64,000 bases of DNA from Helicobacter pylori_CU (GTDB lineage: Bacteria; Campylobacterota; Campylobacteria; Campylobacterales; Helicobacteraceae), in contig NC_017733.1 of NCBI RefSeq assembly GCF_000259235.1, positions 186,001 to 250,000 on the forward strand. The letters are read 5' to 3'. A model generated the notes under the pieces. The model had not been told where the DNA came from and did not search any database. It saw only the letters and a list, made by a program, of their open reading frames with translations. Positions 26,016 through 34,797 of this stretch are shown here, piece after piece. The translations under genes and the position numbers were made by a program. Numbering within the stretch: the first letter of the stretch is position 1; each line of letters starts with the position of its first letter.

Positions 26016-27674
26016 ATGGAAAATCATTCGCATGCCGATACGCATACCGATACGAACACTGATGACAAAAGCACCAAGATCGTGCGCTTGTTGGGGTTAA
26101 TAGGAGGGGCGTTAATCGCGCTTATTGTCTATTACGCTTTGAACACTCAAATGCCTCATATTGTAGAAGAAATCCCCAAGCTCAATTCTTTGAATTATAA
26201 GGCGATGCCTGTTGTGGCTGGGGTGGCTGTTTTAATGGGGATATGGTGGATGACTGAAGCCATTGATTTGCCTGCAACCGCGCTTTTACCTTTGGTGCTT
26301 TTTAGCGTCTTTAGCGTGGATCAATTCGCTAGCGTTAGCTCTTCTTACGCATCGCCGATTATTTTCCTTTTTATGGGAGGGTTTATTTTAGCCTTAAGCA
26401 TGCAAAAATGGAACTTGCACACGCGCATCGCTTTAAGTATTATTTTATTGGTAGGCACAAGCCCTAGGAGATTGATTTTAGGTTTCATGATAGCTACAGG
26501 CTTTTTGTCTATGTGGGTGAGTAATACCGCAACGGCGGTGATGATGCTCCCTGTTGGCATGAGCGTTTTGCAATTAGTCGCTAAGCTTGTGGGTAAAGAA
26601 AACACTTCTAATTCATGGTATCAAAAAGAAGAAATCACCAAAGCGCATGGGGGTATTATGGGCAATATCGTGCATAAGGGTAAAGATTTTGCGAATGTGA
26701 TTCAAGAAAAGACGACTATCTATCGCACGAATTTCAGCATTTGCTTGATGCTTGGCATCGCTTATGCGGCTTCTATTGGCTCTTTAGGCACTCTGATTGG
26801 CACGCCCCCTAACGCTTTATTGGCCGGCTATATGAAAACCGCTTTCAATATTGAAATTGGTTTCGCTCAGTGGATGGTGTTTGGAACACCATTAGCCTTT
26901 ATCATGCTCATTTTAGCGTGGCTCTTGCTCACTTATGTGATTTTCCCTTTAAAGATTAAAGAAATCCCAGGGGGTAAGGAAGTTATTAGGGTAGAGTTAA
27001 AAAAATTAGGCCGTTTGAGTCAGGCGGAAATCTCTGTGGGGATTCTTTTTATATTAGCGTCTTTAGGGTGGATTTTTTTAGGCGTGATTTTAAAAACTTG
27101 GGGCATTAAAATAGATAGGATTGATTCGGTGATTGCGATAGGAGTTTCTGTGCTTTTGTTTATTTTGCCCGCTAACAACCAAGGCAATAGGCTCATTGAT
27201 TGGGGCACTACTAAAAAACTCCCTTGGGATGTGTTGCTTTTATTTGGCGGCGGGTTAGCCTTGAGCGCGCAATTTTCTAAAACTGGGTTGAGTTTGTGGA
27301 TCGGGCATTTGGTCTCTGGCTTTTCGCATTTACCGATTTTATTCATCATTGTCATGGTAACTTTAATGGTCATTTTCTTAACCGAAATCACTTCTAACAC
27401 CGCTACTGCTGCCGCGTTTTTACCGGTGATTGGAGGAGTGGCGATGGGCATGGGTTATGAAAATTATCAGAGCTTGTTATTGACCATTCCTGTAGCCTTG
27501 AGCGCGACTTGCGCGTTCATGCTCCCTGTAGCCACCCCACCCAATGCGATAGCTTATGGCTCTGGGTATGTTAAAATAACGGATATGATTAAAGCTGGTT
27601 TGTGGCTTAATTTGGTGGGCGTTGTTTTGATTAGCTCGTTTAGCTATTTTTTAGTTTCGTTAATATTTAATTGA
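26016..27674 (+). CDS. DASS/SLC13-family anion:sodium symporter
   Basis: Inner-membrane transporter, 552 residues with about 12 hydrophobic segments after a His/Thr-rich cytoplasmic N-terminus (ENHSHADTHTDTNT). The paired substrate and sodium motifs of the family are present: SNTATAVMML with GTLIGTPPNALLAG in the first half, SNTATAAAFLP and ATPPNAIAYGSG in the second. Substrate (dicarboxylate, citrate or sulfate) cannot be told from sequence. The start lies in AAAGGGTAAAACACCATG. It is followed immediately by cdsA. Matches HP0214 by memory. Confidence 0.9.
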   Translation: MENHSHADTHTDTNTDDKSTKIVRLLGLIGGALIALIVYYALNTQMPHIVEEIPKLNSLNYKAMPVVAGVAVLMGIWWMTEAIDLPATALLPLVLFSVFSVDQFASVSSSYASPIIFLFMGGFILALSMQKWNLHTRIALSIILLVGTSPRRLILGFMIATGFLSMWVSNTATAVMMLPVGMSVLQLVAKLVGKENTSNSWYQKEEITKAHGGIMGNIVHKGKDFANVIQEKTTIYRTNFSICLMLGIAYAASIGSLGTLIGTPPNALLAGYMKTAFNIEIGFAQWMVFGTPLAFIMLILAWLLLTYVIFPLKIKEIPGGKEVIRVELKKLGRLSQAEISVGILFILASLGWIFLGVILKTWGIKIDRIDSVIAIGVSVLLFILPANNQGNRLIDWGTTKKLPWDVLLLFGGGLALSAQFSKTGLSLWIGHLVSGFSHLPILFIIVMVTLMVIFLTEITSNTATAAAFLPVIGGVAMGMGYENYQSLLLTIPVALSATCAFMLPVATPPNAIAYGSGYVKITDMIKAGLWLNLVGVVLISSFSYFLVSLIFN

Positions 27675-27686
27675 TTGAGGAAAAAA

Positions 27687-28487
27687 GTGAAAGAAGAGTT
27701 ATTTAAAGAAAAGTCTCGTTACATTACAGGGGTTGTTTTAATCGTTGTGGCGGGCTTGATTTTGTATGCGGACAATTTGTTGTTGTTTTGGGCGGTTTTA
27801 GGAGGGATTTATGCGGTAGGGTTTTCTGAAGCGTTAAGGTTGTTCCAGGTCAAAGCGAGCTTTAGCTTGTATTTCATTTTGGTGTTGTCATGGGTGGCGG
27901 CGTATTTTAACGGGCATCCTGTAGAATGCGCTCTTATCAGCGCGATGGTCATGGCTAGCGTCATCGCTTATCAAAAAGCGCACCACAGCGAAGCCATTTT
28001 ACCCTTTTTGTATCCGGGCGTTGGGTTTTTTGCGCTTTTTGGGATTTATAAGGATTTTGGCGCGGTAGCGATCATTTGGCTTTTAGTAGTGGTGGTCGCA
28101 AGCGATGTGGGGGCGTTTTTTGGAGGCAAGCTTTTAGGCAAAATCCCTTTCACGCCCACTTCACCGAATAAAACCTTAGAGGGTGCGTTGATTGGCGTTG
28201 TTTTGGCGAGTGTTTTAGGATCGTTTGTGGGCATGGGGAAATTGAGCGGAGGCTTTTTTATGGCGCTTTTATTCAGTTTCTTAATCGCGCTTATGGCGGT
28301 GTTTGGGGATTTGTATGAAAGCTATTTGAAAAGAAAGGCTGGGATCAAAGACAGCGGTAAGATTTTACCCGGGCATGGGGGCGTTTTAGACCGATTGGAT
28401 TCCATGCTTTTTGGGGCTTTAGGCTTGCATGCGTTGTTGTATTTTTTAGAAGTTTGGAAAGAAACGGCGGTGTTTTTAGGGGATTGA
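27687..28487 (+). CDS. cdsA: Phosphatidate cytidylyltransferase
   Basis: Makes CDP-diacylglycerol from phosphatidate and CTP in the inner membrane. A GTG at 27687 after GAGGAAAAAA gives 266 residues, the expected length, with about seven membrane segments. The CDP-alcohol signature KDSGKILPGHGGVLDRLDS near the C-terminus is intact. Its TGA is directly followed by the dxr ATG, so the pair is translationally coupled. Confidence 0.95.
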   Translation: MKEELFKEKSRYITGVVLIVVAGLILYADNLLLFWAVLGGIYAVGFSEALRLFQVKASFSLYFILVLSWVAAYFNGHPVECALISAMVMASVIAYQKAHHSEAILPFLYPGVGFFALFGIYKDFGAVAIIWLLVVVVASDVGAFFGGKLLGKIPFTPTSPNKTLEGALIGVVLASVLGSFVGMGKLSGGFFMALLFSFLIALMAVFGDLYESYLKRKAGIKDSGKILPGHGGVLDRLDSMLFGALGLHALLYFLEVWKETAVFLGD

Positions 28488-29582
28488 ATGGTTGTTTTAG
28501 GAAGCACTGGCTCTATTGGGAAAAACGCCCTAAAAATCGCAAAAAAATTCAAGGTAGAAATAGAAGCCTTGAGCTGTGGGAAAAATATCGCTTTAATCAA
28601 TGAGCAAATCAAAGTTTTCAAACCCGAGAAAGTGGCGATTTTAGATCCTAGCGATTTGAATGATTTAGAGCCTTTGGGCGCGGAAGTGTTTGTAGGGCTA
28701 GAGGGCATTGATGCGATGATAGAAGAGTGCGTTTCCAATTTAGTCATTAACGCCATTGTGGGCGTAGCCGGATTGAAAGCGAGCTTTAAAAGCTTACAAA
28801 CTAACAAAAAACTAGCCCTAGCGAATAAAGAAAGTTTAGTGAGCGCGGGGCATTTATTAGACATTTCTAAAATCACGCCCGTTGATAGCGAGCATTTTGG
28901 TTTGTGGGCGTTGTTGCAAAACAAGGCTTTAAAGCCTAAATCCTTAATCATTAGTGCGAGTGGGGGGGCTTTCAGGGACACGCCTTTAGAATTTATTCCT
29001 ATTCAAAACGCGCAAAACGCGCTCAAGCACCCTAATTGGAGCATGGGATCTAAAATCACCATTGATTCAGCGAGCATGGTCAATAAGCTTTTTGAAATTT
29101 TAGAAACCTACTGGCTTTTTGGCGCGTCTTTAAAGATTGATGCGCTCATTGAAAGGAGTTCTATCGTGCATGCTTTGGTGGAGTTTGAAGATAACTCTGT
29201 CATCGCGCATTTAGCGAGCGCGGACATGAAACTACCCATAAGCTATGCGATCGATCCGAAGTTGGCCTCTTTGAGCGCGTCTATCAAGCCCTTAGATCTA
29301 TACGCTTTAAGCGCGATTAAATTCGAACCCATTAGCATGGAGCGCTACACCTTGTGGCGTTATAAAGACTTGTTATTAGAAAACCCCAAGCTTGGCGTGG
29401 TGCTGAACGCGAGCAATGAAGTGGCGATGGAGAAGTTTTTAAATCAAGAAATCGCTTTTGGTGGCCTTATCCAAACCATTTCTCAAGCCTTAGAATCATA
29501 CGCTAAAATGTCTTTCAAGCTCTCTAGTTTAGATGAAGTGCTAGAATTAGATAAGGAAGTTAGGGAGCGTTTTAAAATGTAG
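28488..29582 (+). CDS. dxr: 1-deoxy-D-xylulose 5-phosphate reductoisomerase
   Basis: Second step of the non-mevalonate isoprenoid pathway. The N-terminal VVLGSTGSIGKNALKI is the NADPH-binding motif. LALANKESLVSAG, the metal-binding TPVDSEH, SASGGAFRD and the loop residues NWSMGSKITIDSASMVNKLFE mark the active site. At 364 residues it is slightly shorter than many Dxr proteins because the Met sits right on the first strand. It abuts cdsA with no spacer. Confidence 0.96.
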   Translation: MVVLGSTGSIGKNALKIAKKFKVEIEALSCGKNIALINEQIKVFKPEKVAILDPSDLNDLEPLGAEVFVGLEGIDAMIEECVSNLVINAIVGVAGLKASFKSLQTNKKLALANKESLVSAGHLLDISKITPVDSEHFGLWALLQNKALKPKSLIISASGGAFRDTPLEFIPIQNAQNALKHPNWSMGSKITIDSASMVNKLFEILETYWLFGASLKIDALIERSSIVHALVEFEDNSVIAHLASADMKLPISYAIDPKLASLSASIKPLDLYALSAIKFEPISMERYTLWRYKDLLLENPKLGVVLNASNEVAMEKFLNQEIAFGGLIQTISQALESYAKMSFKLSSLDEVLELDKEVRERFKM

Positions 29583-29644
29583 CGGGAGTGTAGTATAATG
29601 AGATTTTGCTTTTAATAGCGTTTTTATTTCAATTAGGAGTTTTT

Positions 29645-30781
29645 ATGGGGTTAAAAAATAAAATCAAGGGTTTTGTTAAAGAGAGAATGCCTTTTGTGGT
29701 GAGATATGTTCGTAGTTTAAAAGGGGCCAAAAACATTTATGATGAAATCAATCATGAAATTAAGGAAATGTTAGAGGCTAAAAAACTTCGTTCTCTTCAA
29801 GAAGAAGCTTTATTCAACCATGATTATCAAGAAAGCGTGTTTTTAGCTATCGCTTCTTTAAATAATGAAAGTTTCATGGAACGCAATAGGATTATTTATA
29901 AAAGTAGTTCTCTTAATTATAATTATGGGGGGCATTTAGCAAGATAGGGTTATCCATCCCACTTTAACTTTACCCAATCCCACGCACTCGGGTTATTTTG
30001 ATTATGATAAAAAAAGTCAAAACCCTAAAAGCCCTCTAAACCCATGGGCTTTTATTAGAGTCAAAAATGAAATCGTTACTTTAGAAGAGAGTTTGTTTTC
30101 TATGCTTCCTGCCATTCAAAGGGGGGTCATTGGTTTTAATGATTGCGATGATGGCTCTAAAGAAGTGGTTTTAGAGTTTTGTAAAAAGTTCCCCTCATTT
30201 ATCCCTATCAGCTATCCTTATGAAGTCATGCTAAAGGATTGCCCGAGTTTGTGGCACCAACTTTATCATTACTCTAATTATACGCTTTCTTTTATCCCTA
30301 AAAATGAGTGGGTAGTCAAAATTGATTGCGATCATATTTATGACGCTAAAAAACTTTATGAAAGTTTTTATATCCCTAAGAGCATTAAAGAGATTGTGAT
30401 GTATTCGCGCATTAATTTTGTGGTGCAGGATTTTGAAGTGTTTGTTCGTAATGATGGGGATTTTGGGTTTTTAGACGCATGGGGGATCATTGGTTATTGT
30501 ATAACGATTGCGAGCCTTTTGAAATTTGGCAACACAATGATGATATTTATGAAATTTTAAAGCTTAAAGACAAACACCATATTAAAGATAAGGAAATGGT
30601 GCAATGGCACTTCCCTTTAGCTAAAAAGAGGCGAAACGCTATCGTTTATGACGATTTGATCCCTTTACAAGAATTTAAAAAACACCACGCTGATTTGATA
30701 GGCACAAGGATTGAAGAAAGCATGCTAGACGAAAAGAGAATTTTAGAAATGTATCAAAAATTCAATTTAGTGGAAAGATAG
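29645..30781 (+). pseudogene. Glycosyltransferase (CgtA/GalNAc-transferase-like), triply frameshifted
   Basis: Probable LPS glycosyltransferase of the C. jejuni CgtA-like family; matches HP0217 by memory. ATG 29645 follows AGGAG (29636-29640). Frame 2 ends at TAG 29945. The continuation runs in frame 1 after the G6 tract (29927-29932), reading AFSKIGLSI. It then shifts to frame 0 from about 29950 (HPTLTLPNPTHSGYFDYD), consistent with loss of one 4-base ATCC unit. At GGGGG (30481-30485) it shifts again to frame 2 (DHWLLYNDCEPFEIW...), one G short. Three lesions make simple slippage repair unlikely, so I call it a pseudogene. The restored protein would be near 380 residues, with WVVKIDCDHIYD as the DxD region. 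Confidence 0.8.
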
Positions 30782-30796
30782 CTACAAGCATGTAGC

Positions 30797-31348
30797 CTAT
30801 TTCCTCACAAACTGCTTGTATAGAAATTCCTTTCTCCCTATGGCGATGATATGGTTGCGCATTTTATCATGCAAATCGCCTAAGAAAAAAGGGGCTTTTA
30901 ATTCCAGTTTAGGAATGTCTAGGGCATACACTTGAATCAAGTAATGGTGATCGCCATTAGGAGGCATGGGGCCGATATAGACGCTGTTATTGAGATTGGA
31001 GCGTTGTTTTTCGCTTTCATTGAGCGGTGAACGGATAAAGCCTTGAGTGAGCGAATTGACCCCTTGAGTAATCCTTTTATCCATCATGGAAGCGTTTTCT
31101 TCTAAAACATTGTAAGAAATATTGCCCACGACCCAATGGACAAACGGCATGCCGCACACTTTTTGTGCGTCATGATCGATGAGTTCTAACGCATAGCTTT
31201 GAGCGCCTTCCACTTTTTGCCATGAGATTTTAGGCGAATAAGTGGGTAAGCCGTTTGAATTGAGAAACGCTTTAGGAGCGTTACCGCCAAATTTAGCGTC
31301 CAAATACCCTTCTGAATCGGTTTGAATCATCACTTCAAAAGTTTTCAT
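30797..31348 (-). CDS. PEBP-family protein (YbhB/YbcL type)
   Basis: Phosphatidylethanolamine-binding-protein fold, 183 residues, no signal peptide. The ligand-pocket motifs are visible: ALELIDHDA, then PFVHWVVGNI and YIGPMPPNGDHHYLIQVYALD, which match the PEBP signature GPxPPxGxHxYxxxvyAL. Biochemical role unknown in bacteria. It converges with the broken glycosyltransferase and diverges from the HTH protein gene. Matches HP0218 by memory. Confidence 0.9.
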   Translation of the reverse strand: MKTFEVMIQTDSEGYLDAKFGGNAPKAFLNSNGLPTYSPKISWQKVEGAQSYALELIDHDAQKVCGMPFVHWVVGNISYNVLEENASMMDKRITQGVNSLTQGFIRSPLNESEKQRSNLNNSVYIGPMPPNGDHHYLIQVYALDIPKLELKAPFFLGDLHDKMRNHIIAIGRKEFLYKQFVRK

Positions 31349-31493
31349 TTTAAGCCCTTTTTCTTTGAAATCGTTTTGCGTTTTTTTATTGTAGCATGAT
31401 CATAAAAATACATCTTAATTTGGAGCATGGTATTAGAATAATCATTTTTAATGATTAAATAGTTATTTATTTTTACTAGTTACCATTGAACGC

Positions 31494-31955
31494 ATGGAAA
31501 GTAAAATAAATCGTTTGAGCGCCAAGATAGACGCACTATTGGAACAGCAAAAAAGAGTGATTTCTTTACTAGAAACTTATTTGAGCGTTTATCCCGTCCA
31601 AGAGACTTCAAATAAGTTTTTTAAAGGCGTTGGTCAAGGGATGGAGTTAGCCCCAGAAATCGCACAAGAAGATGAAGAAAAACGCCTTTACGTGTTGCAA
31701 TATTTAAGCCATGTGGATATTACCAAAAACAAGCAAGACTCCCAGCTCAAAAAAGATTGTTTGGAATTTATCCAAAGGTTTAATATCCCAAAACCCATTA
31801 TCGTTACCGCTCTTTATAACCTTAAAGGCATTAAGCCCACTAAAAAAGAAGTAGCGAAACAATTGCAAAAACTCTATGTGTGGGAGAAGCGTTACCAACA
31901 AGGGGGGATAGACGCTTTGAAAGACAGGCGTGGGAGACCCCTTAAAAAGCCTTAA
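31494..31955 (+). CDS. HTH protein with transposase-like C-terminus
   Basis: A 153-residue soluble protein. The N-terminal 35 residues look like a coiled coil (KINRLSAKIDALLEQQKRVISLLE). The C-terminal end, KLYVWEKRYQQGGIDALKDR followed by RGRP, matches the linker after the helix-turn-helix of IS3/IS481-type transposases (WxxRYxxGGxxGLxDRsrRP). There is no DDE catalytic domain and no terminal repeats, so this is more likely a domesticated DNA-binding protein than an active element. Function unknown. Matches HP0219 by memory. Confidence 0.7.
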   Translation: MESKINRLSAKIDALLEQQKRVISLLETYLSVYPVQETSNKFFKGVGQGMELAPEIAQEDEEKRLYVLQYLSHVDITKNKQDSQLKKDCLEFIQRFNIPKPIIVTALYNLKGIKPTKKEVAKQLQKLYVWEKRYQQGGIDALKDRRGRPLKKP

Positions 31956-32126
31956 GCGGGTTTATGGGTGCTATTTTTAGTTTTTAATGGGGGTAATCGC
32001 ATTTCTCAAAATGTTTTCAAAAATTCATCTTATTTTAAGTTAAAATTAAGAAAATATCTTGTATTTAATCATAATTTAGACTTAGATAAGAAAATCTATG
32101 TAAAATTTTTGAGGAGAATATTAACC

Positions 32127-33290
32127 TTGTTACAACGAATTTATTTAGACAATAACGCTACAACTAGGATTGACCCTAAAGTCAAAGAGATCATGGATCC
32201 TTTTTTAAGGGATCATTACGGGAACCCTAGCTCGTTGCACCAGTTTGGCACAGAAACCCACCCAGCCATTGCAGAAGCGTTAGATAAGCTTTATAAAGGC
32301 ATTAACGCTAGGGATATAGACGATGTGATCATCACTTCTTGCGCGACAGAGAGCAATAATTGGGTTTTAAAGGGCGTGTATTTTGATGAATGCTTGAAAA
32401 AGGGCAAAAACCATATTGTAACCACGGTTGCAGAGCATCCGGCGGTGCGATCCACTTGCAATTTTTTAGAAAGCTTGGGGGTGGAGGTTACTTACTTGCC
32501 TATTAATGAGCATGGGAGTATCACCGCCGATCAAGTCAAAGAAGCGATCACAGAAAAAACCGCTCTAGTGAGCGTGATGTGGGCGAATAATGAAACCGGT
32601 CTCATTTTCCCTATTGAAGAAATTGGGGCTATTTGTAAAGAAAAGGGCGTGTTGTTCCATACCGATGCGGTGCAAGCGATTGGTAAAATACCTGTAGATG
32701 TGTTAAAAGCGAATGCGGATTTTCTTTCTTTTAGCGCGCACAAGTTTCATGGGCCTAAAGGCATTGGAGGTTTATACATTAGAAGTGGGGTGGGATTGAC
32801 CCCTCTTTTTCATGGCGGGGAGCATATGAATGGCAGGCGCAGCGGGACTTTGAATGTGCCTTATATTGTGGGCATGGGCGAAGCGATGAGATTAGCCGTA
32901 GAGCATTTAGACTATGAAAAAGAAGTGGTGGGGAAATTGCGCGACAAATTAGAAGAAGCGCTTTTGAAAATCCCTGATGTGATGGTGGTAGGCGATCGAG
33001 TCCATCGTGTGCCTAACACGACTTTAGTCAGCGTGAGAGGGATTGAAGGAGAGGCCATGCTGTGGGATTTAAACCGCTCTAATATCGCCGCTTCCACAGG
33101 GAGCGCGTGCGCGAGTGAGGATTTAGAGGCTAATCCTGTCATGGTAGCGATTGGAGCGAGTAAGGAATTGGCTCATACCGCTATCAGGCTTTCATTGAGC
33201 CGTTTTAACACGGAAGCTGAGATTGACAAAACGATTGAAGTTTTCTCTCAAGCGGCTATAAGATTGAGAAACATTTCAAGCTCTTATTAA
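32127..33290 (+). CDS. nifS: Cysteine desulfurase NifS/IscS
   Basis: PLP enzyme that takes sulfur from cysteine for iron-sulfur cluster assembly. The TTG at 32127, ten bases after GAGGAG (32111-32116), gives 387 residues starting LQRIYLDNNATTRIDP. The PLP lysine lies in SFSAHKFHGPKG (near 206) and the persulfide Cys in STGSACASED (near 328). It forms a two-gene operon with nifU 21 bases later, the dedicated NIF-type system of H. pylori. Longer in-frame upstream sequence lacks signals and is ignored. Confidence 0.95.
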   Translation: MLQRIYLDNNATTRIDPKVKEIMDPFLRDHYGNPSSLHQFGTETHPAIAEALDKLYKGINARDIDDVIITSCATESNNWVLKGVYFDECLKKGKNHIVTTVAEHPAVRSTCNFLESLGVEVTYLPINEHGSITADQVKEAITEKTALVSVMWANNETGLIFPIEEIGAICKEKGVLFHTDAVQAIGKIPVDVLKANADFLSFSAHKFHGPKGIGGLYIRSGVGLTPLFHGGEHMNGRRSGTLNVPYIVGMGEAMRLAVEHLDYEKEVVGKLRDKLEEALLKIPDVMVVGDRVHRVPNTTLVSVRGIEGEAMLWDLNRSNIAASTGSACASEDLEANPVMVAIGASKELAHTAIRLSLSRFNTEAEIDKTIEVFSQAAIRLRNISSSY

Positions 33291-33311
33291 AAAGAATATA
33301 AAGGAATCAAA

Positions 33312-34292
33312 ATGGCAAAACATGATTTAGTGGGTTCGGTTCTCTGGGACGCGTATTCTAAAGAAGTTCAAAGGCGCATGGATAACCCCACGCATTTAGG
33401 GGTCATCACCGAAGAGCAGGCTAAAGCCAAAAACGCTAAGCTCATTGTGGCGGATTATGGCGCAGAAGCATGCGGTGATGCGGTGAGGTTGTATTGGCTT
33501 GTAGATGAAAGCACGGACACGATTATTGACGCGAAGTTTAAAAGCTTTGGTTGCGGGACAGCGATCGCAAGCTCAGACATGATGGTAGAATTGTGTTTGA
33601 ATAAAAGAGTCCAAGATGCGGTAAAAATCACGAATTTAGACGTGGAAAGAGGCTTGAGAGACGATCCGGACACGCCGGCTGTGCCTGGGCAAAAAATGCA
33701 CTGCTCGGTGATGGCGTATGATGTGATCAAAAAAGCTGCCGGCATGTATTTGGGGAAAAACGCCGAAGATTTTGAAGAAGAAATCATCGTGTGCGAGTGC
33801 GCTAGGGTGAGTTTAGGCACGATTAAGGAAGTGATTAAGCTCAATGATTTAAAAAGCGTTGAAGAAATCACTAACTACACCAAAGCCGGCGCGTTTTGTA
33901 AAAGCTGTGTGAGGCCCGGAGGGCATGAAAAAAGGGATTATTACCTGGTGGATATTCTTAAAGAAGTGCGCGAAGAAATGGAAGCTGAAAAGCTTAAAGC
34001 CGCTGCGAATAAATCCCAAAGCGGGGAATTGGCTTTCAGGGAAATGACTATGGTTCAAAAGATTAAAGCCGTGGATAAAGTCATTGATGAAAATATCCGC
34101 GCTATGCTTATGATGGATGGGGGGGATTTAGAGATTTTAGACATTAAAGAAAGCGATGATTACATTGATGTGTATATCCGCTACATGGGGGCATGCGATG
34201 GGTGCATGAGCGCGACTACCGGGACTTTATTTGCCATTGAAAACGCTTTGCAGGAATTATTGGATCGCAGTATCAGGGTGTTACCGATTTGA
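33312..34292 (+). CDS. nifU: NifU iron-sulfur cluster scaffold
   Basis: Three-part scaffold of 326 residues. The N-terminal IscU-like domain has GAEACGDAVRL, KFKSFGCGTAIASS and GQKMHCSVMA. A central [2Fe-2S] domain has IIVCECARVS and GAFCKSCVRPGG. The C-terminal Nfu domain has YMGACDGCMSATTG. Builds clusters with sulfur from NifS just upstream. An AAAGGA ribosome-binding site precedes the ATG. Confidence 0.96.
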   Translation: MAKHDLVGSVLWDAYSKEVQRRMDNPTHLGVITEEQAKAKNAKLIVADYGAEACGDAVRLYWLVDESTDTIIDAKFKSFGCGTAIASSDMMVELCLNKRVQDAVKITNLDVERGLRDDPDTPAVPGQKMHCSVMAYDVIKKAAGMYLGKNAEDFEEEIIVCECARVSLGTIKEVIKLNDLKSVEEITNYTKAGAFCKSCVRPGGHEKRDYYLVDILKEVREEMEAEKLKAAANKSQSGELAFREMTMVQKIKAVDKVIDENIRAMLMMDGGDLEILDIKESDDYIDVYIRYMGACDGCMSATTGTLFAIENALQELLDRSIRVLPI

Positions 34293-34334
34293 TTTGTTTT
34301 GATATTTTTAGGGGGTGAAAGCCTTTTTTGAGCG

Positions 34335-34369
34335 AAGCGCTAATAAACTCTGAGGAATGATTAGCGCTT
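34335..34369. other. 10-bp perfect inverted repeat after nifU
   Basis: AAGCGCTAAT, a 15-base loop, then ATTAGCGCTT. It lies 42 bases after the nifU stop and about 80 bases before the ribbon-helix-helix gene. There is no U-run after it, so it may be a regulatory site for the next gene rather than a simple terminator. Confidence 0.45.
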
Positions 34370-34448
34370 GCAACATTATTCATTATACGCTACTTTTATG
34401 CTAATATGCTATTTTGAAGCGATTTGCGATGATGATTGAAGGAATTTG

Positions 34449-34681
34449 ATGGAAAACGACAAGAACACAGATGAAACTCACTTAAGGGGAACTAAAAATA
34501 AACTAGGACGCAAACCAAAAGCAGACGCTAATAAAAAACTCGCGCTGTAAGCTTGTATTTTTCTGATGAGCAATATCAAAAACTAGAGAAAATGGCTAAC
34601 GAAGAAGAAGAAAGCGTGGGATCTTATATCAAACGCTATATTTTGAAGGCTTTAAGAAAAATAGAGCAAAATGGCCCTTGA
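34449..34681 (+). pseudogene. Ribbon-helix-helix DNA-binding protein, frameshifted
   Basis: Small regulator related to HP0222 (ribbon-helix-helix fold, by memory). From ATG 34449 (GAAGGA upstream) the frame reads MENDKNTDETHLRGTKNK...ADANKK and then stops at TAA 34548-34550 after 33 residues. The A-run at 34533-34538 has six A; a seventh would continue as TRAVSLYFSDEQYQKLEKMA...SYIKRYILKAL, the conserved DNA-binding core, to TGA at 34681 (about 77 residues). A one-base loss in a homopolymer, so it could be reversible or a sequencing error. The rest of the 34293-34797 gap holds the inverted repeat and likely promoters. Confidence 0.8.
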
Positions 34682-34797
34682 TAACTTTTTAACTTGTTTT
34701 TAGTTTAACTCCACGGGTTTTACTATAAAGCAAAATGATTAAAACCCCCATTTTTATCTGGTCTTTAGCTGTGTGATTTTAAAAAAAGAGTGGTATT

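Noticed and set aside
28322..28981. 219-codon minus-strand frame opposite cdsA and dxr
   Set aside because: Shadow of two core genes; no domain and no ribosome-binding site.
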